A stretch of DNA of 64,000 nucleotides, taken from positions 2,248,631-2,312,630 of the forward strand of contig MZZL01000408.1 in NCBI GenBank assembly GCA_002749535.1. Reading direction: 5' to 3'. Below, piece after piece: positions 12,449 through 23,142 of the stretch; the first letter of the stretch is position 1; every line of letters starts with the position of its first letter. The notes under the pieces are model-generated. The model was not told the origin of the DNA. It saw nothing but the letters and a program-made list of their open reading frames with translations, and did no database searches. The translations under genes were made by a program, and so were the position numbers. The DNA comes from Apophysomyces variabilis (lineage: Eukaryota; Mucoromycota; Mucoromycetes; Mucorales; Mucoraceae).

Positions 12449-13043
12449 TTACTTAATGAAAAATAGTACATTGGGCACCACAAATAACTCAACAGCTGAG
12501 AAAGGACAGGCGGAGCCGGCATTTCCCGTAGTGTCACAACTATCGCACAGATCGATGATCTTGTTAAAACCAGTAAACGAGGCAAAGATAGGAACCTTGT
12601 TCGCCACCACAAGCTTGGAACTTGTGGCTGCATTACCATTGGAGCCATGCAACGAAACGTTTCCGTCCGTGGAACTGCATAATCCATAAATTGCAGTAGC
12701 GCCAAGGTTAAATGCATAGAGAATAGCAGGCGAGATATATGGACATATCAGTCTGGTAAATTTTTGATAGCCAGCAATGTGAAGCAAATTGTTCGCCAAC
12801 ATTGCCGACTTGTTGATTGCTTTGGTGGGCCTTAGATATGGTCGGAGCGTGTTTACAATATTTTGGACCACGTTAAGTTCATCATTCTCCGGAATAAAGC
12901 TTTTGGACGCCTTCTTCACGTCTTCTTGTGATATATTGTCAATGGCATCTTCGGAGAACAAAAGTCCTTTGGCAATAGCTTTGAGGCTATTGAGCCGGGC
13001 CCTTGACGGCTCTTTCTTTTCTGATCCTTTTTGTTCTTCCTTG

Positions 13044-13074
<31 letters not shown>

Positions 13075-13180
13075 CTTCTTCTTCACCATAGAGTTCAATG
13101 CGTCTATAACTTCATCCACTCCCAGTCCGGATTGGAGTAATATAATAGCAAGTGCCTCCTTTAACAGTTAGTTAACGTCG
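12449..13180 (-). CDS. Hypothetical protein with poly-Glu tract, model incomplete
   Basis: A minus-strand frame from about 13110 reads a long Glu run encoded by (GAA)n, then an E/K-rich linker and a folded-looking region (NSLKAIAKGLLFSEDAID, then DELNVVQNIVNTLRPYL) ending in a Cys-containing tail with CDSCDTTGNAGSACPF and a stop at 12449. Another exon-like stretch (EALAIILLQSGLGVDEV) lies upstream near 13120-13170 behind a CTAAC..AG acceptor, but its frame does not join simply across the repeat. Either an exon boundary is missed or the microsatellite has shifted the frame. No family recognised; an intact gene and a pseudogene are both possible. Confidence 0.35.
13038..13085. repeat. Trinucleotide microsatellite (TTC)n / (GAA)n
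   Basis: An uninterrupted run of CTT/TTC units on + (GAA on -) of roughly 16 copies lies inside the hypothetical minus-strand gene and would encode poly-Glu or poly-Lys depending on frame. It is a likely length polymorphism and a possible assembly error site. Confidence 0.85.
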
Positions 13181-13199
13181 CTGTGTTTAATTGGCAAGT

Positions 13200-14389
13200 A
13201 CTTGCCTTTATAGTACAAAGACCAGACACTTCCTCATGCCCAACACTTGCCGACTCCTTTTGATTGACCAGTTAGCGTAATGATTGTGATTATGTACTTA
13301 CTGTTTCGTTTGTGCCTCGTCAGGTCATTGCCCCTTTACCTCAGCTTGTTTCAGACGTTGTTCTTAGGATTCTGGTCCTCTCGTCCATTTTGTCGCGTTT
13401 TACTCATCAATTTGATGATGCAATTTTTCCTGGCATTTCTTCAGATTTTTAAACAACTGATATATCATCCCATAAGGACTTCGACATATCCTAATAATCG
13501 ATGGACAGTTTATCAATGACAGCAATGCGGAGATTAAAACAGAAGGATACTGTTTTGCACGAATTCAGTGGTCCATAATACAATAAATTTCAAATGAGAA
13601 AACCGACAACATTGCCTTCTGTGTTATTGGACGGTATATAACGGCAAGACATATTTTCGAATCAACGCTAAAGAGGGTAATCTTCAAACCATTTCTCATC
13701 CTAATCTCAAGGCATATGTTACTATGTCATTGATGCGAAATAATATGATTGTTCGTACCGGCTGTAAACTTGACACATCTCGGCGAAAAGGCAAAAATGT
13801 TGAGTTTGTGTACGATCATTTCCATCGGCAAAGATTATGTAATTCCGCACGTTTTCCCGAGTGGAAAACGAAATTTGAGGCGCAATCATCTGGGCACACA
13901 AGGAAGCTATGCACCTGTTTCCGGTTACAAAGATAGCCTGCCACAGAACCTTTTGACTTTATGCTTCATATAGACATTGTTAGGGTGATATGACAGGCAA
14001 AACAACTGCATGAGCTTCTTTAGCAGTGTTTTGTCTCTTGTGATGCAACTGGGAAGGTTGACGCAGATACTATGTTTGAACAGCTGCATTTGCTTGTGTA
14101 ACGGATGCCAAAATTACCTGGTACACAAGGGATGCTTGCTCTTATAGTGTTTAAGAGCTTTAGCTTCCAAATCAAGATAGAAATCCACATCAATATGATT
14201 GGGATAATATTGTACCGACGTTGCTTTCTTCTAGGTTATACAGTCTGAGATACTTCTTTCAACTTGTAACCCAAATTTGAGGGTCAGTCAAATGTGGCAG
14301 CATCGCCACAAAACTTAAACTTTAAGTTCAGCTTAACAAGTCCGAACTTTATAAACTGCTGAATAGGCTTTGCTACAGGAAACTTTTCA
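13200..14389 (+). other. Spacer between tandem genes, possible relic of a third copy
   Basis: No intact gene. Near 14110-14130 the + strand contains TTACCTGGTACACAAGG, close to the exon 2 segment of protein A encoding LSLPGTRGY (TTACCTGGAACACGAGG, about 5725). A similar LGTQG-coding stretch lies near 13890. These may be decayed remnants of the N-terminal module from another family member. Evidence is short and could be coincidental. Confidence 0.25.
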
Positions 14390-17300
14390 ATGGAAACGTC
14401 AACCGCAGCCTTGCACGAAAATAGTACTTTTGTAAGAAAAATCCTTTATAGTGTATAAACCAGCTATAACTCGGTAAAAGTCGATCTTAGATACACCTTC
14501 CAAATGGATACTTGGAATTCACGCCGACGGAACTCAAGCAGAACGACAAGCAGCTAAAATTTATAGAAGTGCAGAGGCATACTGTTGTCCAAACGGCGTG
14601 TTCAAACTTTCCACTGGGCAAACGATAAGAAACAAGGCTTATGAAATGCTGACACCAGATTTATTGAGTTACGAACCCCGGAAACTGCCTCTGCCGGGAG
14701 TGCAGGGATATAAAGAGGCTGCTGAAGCTGCAGTCCAACGCAGCAGTACCGAACCGCATGACGATATCAAAGAGCAAGAATTTCGTATACCTCGACGACA
14801 AGTATGCTGTCGGATAATATTTTGGCACAAGAATATATCTACTGATGAGCTCACTGTAGATTCTGCTTCCACCAACTGCCCTTCGAGCAACGGAGGAGTT
14901 CGAGCAAGCAGTCCATAATGCACTGAAGCCGTCTACGGATATGGAAAAGTTCGTTGAACTACAACAGGTCTTTAGCGTGTTTGGATATTACTATCCCTAC
15001 TGGATCATGATTGGTAAGCTGCAGCATCTGCGAGTTATGTGTCTTACAGTGATCAAGGGGGAAAGATCCTATATAAGTCTTCTGTGGCATTCAAAGGTGC
15101 GCCACAAAAAATACTTGAAACTGTGTTCAAGAAAACATCGAATTGGCAAGCGATTGGTATATTACCCTATTTGGTTTAAGTTGGACGCTCATTTATTGTT
15201 AATTCAGGTGGTGAAACGAGTCTTCTTCATGATGGTCGGGACATCAGTGGATGGCTTGAAAGCACTGCAACAAATCCAGAAGTCATCAAAGTACTCGATG
15301 TTAACCCAACTTATGACCTTCTTAATGCGGAAATCAGTGAAGAAATACAACGCATTTACCAGGCCGCTTGTCATAAGTCTCAAGTACGCATCAACCCTCC
15401 CTTGACATCAGATGAAGCGCATGCTTTAGTGTGTTTATCAAAAGCATATGTAAAGGTTGGTGTCACGAAGGGCATTCACATTGACGGGGCGTTAGCAAAA
15501 GAAGACGCCGTGGAACTAGTCAATCGAAGCGATATTAAGAGATTAATAAGATCAGTAACTGTCAGAGGAAAGCCTCGTGTTGAATGTATGGTGCGTCTTG
15601 CGATGCTAGGAACTACCTTGGAGACGCACGCATTTCTGCCCAAAAATGCCTTGGATGAGACAAAAGAGTGCTTGGGATTCAGAAGGGCCGCTATGGCTTA
15701 CCACTTACGGGTAAATGGTGGAGAACTACAGCCTTCCACACGTGAAGTGAGATATTTTGTCATGTACGTGACTCATAGAGAGGTAAGCAAATCTGCTATA
15801 TAAAAATTGAAGTCGGTGTGAGGGGTATATTGCAATGGCAATTACGGATTAATGCACGCTTGGGATAGCGAATGGTCCTCCTCACTGTAGTTTGTGCAGG
15901 AACCATTCGCCCACTTGTGTTTCTTTTCCGTGGTACCCATCACTAGCAATGGCTTCCCTTTTATAGATGACACAATTCGCTGACTAGGCACCTAATCTTA
16001 TTAAATGGTGACAGATGGTTTTTGACCCTGATTATGTCAAAGCAACTGACAATTTCAGACAAGCTATCAATAAAGCACTGGCTATGGAAATTGACCAGGA
16101 AAAGTATAAGGAATTACAGAAAGTATTTGAACATTTTGGCTATTATTATCCCTCAACTATTTCACTCGGTAAAGGATATGGTGCACGGTTAGTTTCAGTG
16201 TATTGAATACCTCTTGTACTTAGGTGGGCGATTGACGACCAAAGTATTCGATGATGATGCCTTAGGGGAGCGATCATTCGAAGATGCGATGTTGTACACT
16301 CGTAAACTACTCGATATGACTTCTGTTGGGAGAAATGTCAGGGTTCATACTATCGGAGGCAGTCCTGCGATAACCGGATCCCAGGATTGGATTGATTCCG
16401 TGGGAAATAATCAGACACGTATTCAGTTTGGGTCGATGAGGCCGCTATACGAGTTATTAGACGGCGAGCAACGCGGGCTGATAGTCCGATTATACGACGA
16501 ATACGAGCCATTAGAAAGGGATTTGCCCGATATCCCGAAAGCAGTACATTTCGACGGAGTAAAAGCGCAGGATAAAGCTATTGAATATATAGAAAGCAAA
16601 GCTCTCTTTAAGATGATCATGCTCAAGAAGTTTTCCGAGCAGCCCGTCATGCAACACACCAGCAATTATGGAGACAGATTTGAAGATATCGAACGCTATA
16701 CATCCTTAGATATTCGATCTGACATGGATTTTCCTGGTAGTACTGGCTTCATCGCAGGATCTAAAGCAGCTTACAAGGAAAGGCGCACATTACGCAAACC
16801 TTATAAGACTAAGAGAAGCTTATATGAGACAGGCTTTGTGATCTACAAAGAAGTACGCTCTTCTCCCTGATGCTGCAACATCAGATACTGATATATAACT
16901 TAGCTTCATTTATACGATGAGTTTATCCGGCCTACAAGGCAGTTTCAGGAAGCTATACGCGACGCTTTACAAGTTGGAAAGGAAGATATTGACACATATT
17001 ACGCATTGCAAGATGTTTTTCAGCGCTTTGGTTATTTTTATCCGTCCATCGTTCAGATCGGTATTTTGATTCCCTTCGAGGTTATGGATAATCGCTCATA
17101 GTGCTTATCGTAGGCGGTTGCATTACCCTCAAATCTCCAGCAGCGCAAGAAATTAAAAGCGAGAAGCTAACAGCTGCAGCCAGCGAGCAGGGTATAAAAG
17201 ATACAGAACGACAGAAGCAGAGCGGCAATAGTCGTGAGATCACGAAGTATGAGCGAAAGCTTTCCAGACAAATATTAAGCAACGCAATCGAAAAATCAAT

Positions 17301-19542
17301 CGCACGCAGCGAGAAATGGACCGCTCTTGGTATGCGTTATTTTGATGTTAACCAATTCTAAATTTATCTTCATATGTTAAGGGGGCGATTCCGTCAGTTT
17401 ATTGTGGAACGATGTCAAGAGCTGGATATCGACAGTTAAAGGAAACCAGGTTACAATTCGCTATAGAGATCTGCAGCCTCTTTATAATCTGTTGGACGAA
17501 GAACAACGCCATAAAGTGCAGCTAATCTACGAAAATATATTGATGATGGACCATCAACTGCGATACCATTATCTCCTGGAAATGACCATAGACAACGGGA
17601 TGCTCACAGACCAATTCAGCAGTGATTCCCAAGAAATCTATGAACCTGTAAGGCGATACAAATACCGGCCTATTTTGGCTAATTTTTGTCGTTAGACGGA
17701 ATCACTGTTTGAGACATTGATGGGTGAAACATTTGATGATAGTATTGCTGCACTTGATTTTTGTCGAAATATCTGCTATAAGTGGGAATTCTTTATTATG
17801 GAAGAAATGGTCACAGACAAAGTACGATGCCTTAACCGAAATGCAGACGCTGAACCTTAGTTTATAGATTATTTGCATTTATTGCGCTCACGGGAAGCTA
17901 TCCGAAGATTCATCCTATTTCAGTCAGCCTAACCAACGCATATGTCCCTGGAGCGTAATGCTATCTCAAGATGAGGATGGATTATGGCGTTTCCATAAGT
18001 TTGAAGATGAATCTGAGTGTTTACACAATCATAAACTACTACCAGCAAATACAAGCAATGAGAAAGTGGTGGCAGACGAACGCAAAACCCCTCTCACTAC
18101 GTCGAAAGCAGAGAACAAAGTAATTGTCGAACTTTTACACGTCACCCCAGTACGACACCTTCTGCATTACGTGCAATATGGCGACATCGTCCGTTTAAGA
18201 TTAAGATACCTGCAGGAACCCTTCCACCCGGATACACATAAATACGTGTCCGCTAGCAGAACTATGAAAGCAGCTGCACGTAGACGGTCGCATGATGTGA
18301 GCCTTGAGTTGGCCAACATCGCAAGACGCTCGGACAATGACTTTCTATGGTATGGTCCCGTTTGCCGGTCAACTAGAGTTGTTCATCTAAACCTACGATA
18401 GGAAGATAGTCCGCTATCCGTCAGGAGCAACAGACAGCTTACCTGACACGCCTATTAACGTGAAAGCAAGTGAAGATACCGGTAATGATCACGTACTAAA
18501 CGGTGACGTTGTTTTCTTTGAGAGCCAGGCGTTCCTAAAGGGCGGAGAGCGAGTATACTTGCATATGGTCAATGGCAAGTTTGAATGCATAGTATGGAAA
18601 GACCCTCAACCTAAACTATGCGGATGGCGTGTCCGACACATCAACGATTATGTAACCAAAAGGATTTGGCAAGGGAAAAGCACGCCGGAAAATAAGAAAA
18701 AGCTGCGGTTGGATTCAATCACAAGAAAAATTTCCTTGGGCAGTGCACATGACCAGTATCGACTTGGAAGAGCTTGCATGTATGGCATGCTGGGAGTTGA
18801 TATTGACAATGCCAGGGCAATGAAGTATTTGCGGTTGGCGGCCAACCACGGACACACAGATGCATATTTCCATCTCACTATCCTTTTACGGAACATGGAA
18901 GAGTATCAAAAGGCACTGGATGTCTATAACGAAGCAGCCTTTGTACCGGTTTTGGAATGCTATCGAGATTTAGGCGATCTCTATCACACAGGCTTCTCAA
19001 GAAATGGAGCCGTCGTTCCTAAAAGTCCAGAAACGGCGTTTCTGTGTTACTCTGTGGCCAGCATATTTGGCGATATAAAGGCCGCTCTCAGGGTCGGCGA
19101 ATATTATGAGAAAGGGCTCCATCACAGCTTCGGTGTTGACTATAGCAAAGCCCTGCGATGGTATGAATACATTAGTAGTCAGTTCAATATCCCAGCTGCA
19201 AGCACAGCTATAGGAAGAGTAAAACACACTTTGGCGAATGCGACAACCGATTCCTTAAAGCAGGGAGAACTACGTCAAGAGGCGTTCAAGGCGTTCAACG
19301 AAGCCGTAAACGATGATCCGTATGCCAAATTTATGGTGGGAATGTACCACTTAAACGGATGGGTCCACCAACAATCTGATCCAAATTTTGGATTCCAGAC
19401 GCTGCTCAGCCTAATCGAGACAGGTCTGGATATGTCTTTCTTCGGAATATCCAAATGCTATGAAGAAGGCATTGGCGTGGAGCGAGATACCACGCTGGCA
19501 GCAGTATTTCGGGAACTTGCAGTCAATATGTCTGAACTGTAG
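14390..19542 (+). CDS. Multidomain protein B, tandem paralogue of protein A
   Basis: Thirteen exons: 14390-14423, 14491-14801, 14860-15013, 15058-15156, 15208-15782, 16015-16168, 16224-16852, 16904-17060, 17114-17329, 17382-17647, 17696-17821, 17868-18349, 18402-19542; 1447 aa. Domain order matches protein A: N-terminal module, three FGY[YF]YP...GG...LY[ND/E]LL cassettes, FAR1-type finger (CIYC, CPW, HNH), MIR-like segment (YGDIVRL, DFLWKIVRYP) and Sel1-like tail (LGRACMYG, ALRWYEYI). Many exons have the same length as in A (154, 99, 154, 157, 266, 126). Exon 7 fuses what are two exons in A, a precise intron loss. The first exon and its ATG at 14390 are uncertain; the rest follows the paralogue. 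Function unknown. Confidence 0.76.
17696..18060 (+). other. FAR1-type zinc-finger region inside protein B
   Basis: Exon 11 and the start of exon 12 encode the same lead-in helix (TESLFETLM, then FCRNICYKWEF), a CIYC pair, CPW 19 residues after the second Cys, a DGLWRFHKF strand and HNH. Cys and His positions match those of protein A, while the linker between CIYC and CPW differs by one residue. Conserved ligands in diverged sequence suggest selection on metal binding. Confidence 0.6.
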
Positions 19543-19997
19543 CCTTTACTATGCTACTCAACGCCAAATAGAAAAGGCTTTTTTATAATAGAATAGAACT
19601 ACACATGACATCATTTGCTTGCCATCATGACGATCTATCATTCTGTAATGAAGTCCCAAGTGTGAAAAAGCAACGCGAGCCTTATCATACGTCATGATCG
19701 GGGTTTAACAACTTCCAAAGCAGGGATTGCATCCTTTCGGAGATCCATAGGCCAGAAGTCGAGAAAAAAAAAATTTTTTTCATCAGATCAAAAAAATCGC
19801 CGTACAGAAAAACCATAACTTAGAAAATATACAAAATGAAATGTTTATGAAAAAACATGCAATGAAAATCTTTTTTTTTCTCAAAGAATGATTCTTTTTT
19901 CGGAAATCAACCGATAAGCAACTCTTTCGATTTAAAAGGCATAGCAGAGTAATCTTTTGCGGAGACACCTTAACCAGTTGACCCCAATGCAATCCGT
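19543..19997. other. Convergent 3' region of protein B and eIF5A
   Basis: Sequence between a + gene ending at 19542 and a - gene ending at 19998. It is AT-rich with A/T runs near 19765-19790 and 19870, consistent with transcript 3' ends for both. No additional gene seen. Confidence 0.5.
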
Positions 19998-20570
19998 TTA
20001 TTTGGAAGAATTGTCTTCCTTGTCTATAGGTGGCAAAAAAAGAAAAGACAAATGATAATTTGATCAGTAAACTTGATACCAAAGCAACCCCCCAACACCC
20101 TACGCATGTTGTTACTTACAGGACAAGGCGTGCTCCTCGCCCATAGCGGAGACAACGGTGACAACCAATTCCTTGCCTTCCTCGAACTCTTCCTGAAGCT
20201 TGGCACCCAACTCGCCTTCGGGAAGCTTGACATCATCCTTGGTAGAACCATCAGGAAGCATCAAGGAAAGGAAACCATCATCAATGTTGATAAGGGCATA
20301 TTCCTGACGGACGACGTTAGGAACATCCATGTTGTGGGTGGAAGGAGAAAGATCTTCGAGCTTCTTGCCGGTGAAGATGTCGATGGCAACCAAGTGAACC
20401 TTGGCGTGACCGTGCTTGCCGGTCTTGGAGGTAGACATATCCACAATCTTGCAGGGACGGCCCTTGATGACAACGTGTCCGTTCTTTCTAAGAGCAGAGC
20501 ACTGCATGGGGTAGGTCAAGGAAGCACCAGCATCGGCGCTCTCAAAGGTGTGATCGTGATCGTCCGACAT
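19998..20570 (-). CDS. eIF5A: Translation factor eIF5A
   Basis: Translation elongation/initiation factor eIF5A, which helps ribosomes through stalling motifs and at termination and needs hypusine. Exons (-): 20570-20120 and 20023-19998, 158 aa, the usual length. The hypusination loop [14 protein letters not shown] is intact, with the modified Lys at residue 52; the OB-fold half begins near VHLVAIDIF. Exon 1 read through ends ...ALSCK and stop, but TGTAAGT is a strong donor and splicing to CTATAG gives ALSYKEDNSSK, much more like eIF5A C-termini. The start was chosen at [11 protein letters not shown], the typical N-terminus. It is divergent from the P450 at 21083. Identification is secure. Confidence 0.96.
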
Positions 20571-21082
20571 ACTAAGTTTTTTTACAAACAAAGAGGAGTC
20601 AGAACAAGTGTTCTGCCACCACTCATCAAGCATACACTTACTTTGGGCAAGAAGAAGATGGAAGGAGGAACAAGCTTGTGCAGGGTGTCCAGGCCGTTTT
20701 ATAGTTTTGTTTTTTTTTTCGTCACAAAATTTTTTTTTCACGGCGGAGTTTACGCGGTCAAAACATTTCATTGGACGTCAAAGTGAAAGCCCGTTTAAGC
20801 TCGACCGTGCTTGTGCGGGAGTGCAAAAAGATGAGACATCTATACCGTGCCTTTCAACAGCCGCATCCCAACCGCCCGGGTTCGGCTCGAACCAAAAGAA
20901 AACAAAAAAGGCCTATGAGCCAAAAATGTTTTGGGAAGGCCACGCAAGGACAAAAGTCGCACACGCTGATTTTTGCCCTAATATGGCAGCATGCTAAGCT
21001 TGCTATAAAAATACCAATCTTTTTCTCATATCCTTTACAACATACCTATTGTTTTTTTCTCCTCGCTTTTCCATATCGAACC
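20571..21082. promoter_or_regulatory. Divergent promoter region, eIF5A (-) and P450 (+)
   Basis: About 510 bases separate the start codons of two divergent genes. A TATAAAAA element at 21004-21011 lies 79 bases upstream of the P450 start codon. A/T runs near 20710-20740 lie upstream of eIF5A, where no clear TATA was seen, as is common for housekeeping genes. Confidence 0.5.
21004..21011 (+). promoter_or_regulatory. TATA box of P450 gene 1
   Basis: TATAAAAA, 79 bases before the ATG at 21083 and followed by a pyrimidine-rich stretch. Confidence 0.55.
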
Positions 21083-22938
21083 ATGGATTCCATTATAAAC
21101 CGCTTGCTCTCCACTGTTGAATATCTACAAGATCAATTAGTCCATCTATCCTCTCGCACAGACAAATACACACTGGGCCTAGGTGTCGTAAGCACGATCA
21201 CTCTGGCCACATTGTATCGCTGCGTTATCTACAACCTCTATCTACATCCTCTCAATAGAATACCAGGTCCATCCGTAAACTATTTAATACCGTTTTCAGG
21301 CAACATTGTGGAAATTTTTAAAGAAGAGGTAAAGCCCTCCTATTTTCCTTTCTTCCTTTCTTTCTTTTTTTTTTCTTTTTTTTTTTTTTTTTTTTTTTTG
21401 GCTGCTCAGAACAAGCTTTGACTTAGCAACTTTATAGTCCGGTGTTCCTCATAAGAAGTGGGCTAAGAAATACGGAGGAATACTCAATTACCATGGTCCA
21501 TGGAATAGACCACGCTTGCTTGTCACAGATGCCGAACTCCTGAAACAGATTTTGACAACTCATGCAGCTGACTTTGCGAAACCTCCAGAAACTGTCAGAT
21601 TCTTGACACGTTTCCTGGGGGATGGTCTCCTTGTAGCTGAGGTACTAAAACAATAGAAATGGTCAAAGGCATGCTTGTCTAAAAAGCTCAAATAACCAAT
21701 TAGGGAGAAGTCCACCGTCAGCAACGCAAACTGCTTAACCCAGCTTTCAGTGTACAGGCTGTCCGAGGTATGGTGCCATTGATGGCCATCCCAGGCATTC
21801 AGCTCCGCAACAAGTGGATTGCCTCCACAAGTACTACACCGACGGAGATCGACGTGTCGTATGAACTCAGCCTGGCCACGTTGGATGTCATTGGCATGGC
21901 TGGATTTGGCCAGGAATTCGGATCGGTACACCATGCCGGCAGTAAATTAACCGAGGCCTATATCACCATCTTTGGTGGCAACCGTACAACCTTTGAACTA
22001 CTATCCTTCTTTTTCCCTATTCTTCGAAAATTCCCTACTAAGCGAAACCGTGAATTATGGCGACAAGAAAAGGAATTGGATGAAGGCAGTCGAAGCGTTG
22101 TTGAAAAGGGAATGGCTCGCAAAGAAGAAGCAACCGATCTTTTGGCTCTCATGATCCGTGAGGTAGATGAGGAAACAAAGCAAGGATTGACTGTACGCGA
22201 ACTGCAAAATCAATGCCTTACCTTTCTCGCCGCTGGGTAAAAAAAAAAAATAACAGCTCATGCTTTTGGTTCCTTGTGTAAACTGAATTTTCCTTTTTCG
22301 CTAGGCATGAAACCACGAGTGTAGCATTGACCTGGTGCCTTTGGCTACTGGCCAAGCACCCGGAGATACAAAAGGAATTACGCGAGGAGATTACACCTAT
22401 TTTTGACAAGCTGGACTTCTCCGACCCGAGATTTAACCACCCGTTTGATAACACGCGGTGGTTGCACAATGAAGCCAATATCCCGGATTACCACACGATT
22501 AACAATTTAGAGCTACTAGATGGCGTTTGTAAAGAAGTCCTAAGACTGATCCCGCCTGTTCCCACAACCAATCGCATCGCTATCAAAGACATGATGCTTG
22601 GAAACCATTTTGTTCCCAAAGGATCAGAAATCTATATCAGCACCATGGTGAATCACCATTCCAACGAAATCTGGGGGAACGACGCAGAGACCTTCAGACC
22701 GTCGCGATGGAAAGAGCAACGGGCATCCAAGGCTGGACCTTATCACTTCATGCCCTTCCTCGCTGGTATACATCAATGCATCGGATATAAGTTTGCACTG
22801 ATGGAAATGAAACTACTTTTGGCACTTCTCATCAAAGATTTTGAGTTCAACGAAAAACCTGGCGTGGAGATTCGGAAGCGCCAGTCGGTGACACTCCGAC
22901 CAGCCGATGGTATGCCACTTCTAGTCAGACAGATCTGA
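21083..22938 (+). CDS. Cytochrome P450 monooxygenase 1
   Basis: Membrane-anchored P450 haem-thiolate monooxygenase. Exons: 21083-21328, 21438-21641, 21704-22236, 22305-22938; 538 aa. An N-terminal hydrophobic segment precedes a proline hinge (HPLNRIPGP). The I-helix oxygen-activation motif GHETTS is formed exactly across intron 3, which supports the model. ExxR is in KEVLRLIPP; the PERF-like motif is FRPSRW; the haem motif FLAGIHQCIG carries the Cys ligand. Intron 1 contains a long T-run. It differs in exon structure and sequence from the three P450s at 50-64 kb, so it belongs to another family. ER membrane location is expected; substrate unknown. Confidence 0.92.
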
Positions 22939-23142
22939 ACAAAAGACCAAGCGCAAATTATTTATTGGCAAATTGTGACAGTTATCGCTTATAATAAACA
23001 CAGTATATATGTTATTTCTTTAATGGACTTGATTCCATCCTTAGCTATGTTGTGTTTATAATCTGAGTAGAATTAAAAGAGAATAACAAAATATTAATAT
23101 AGTACAAGGGGAAAAATAAGTAAGGCTAATGTACAGATTAAT

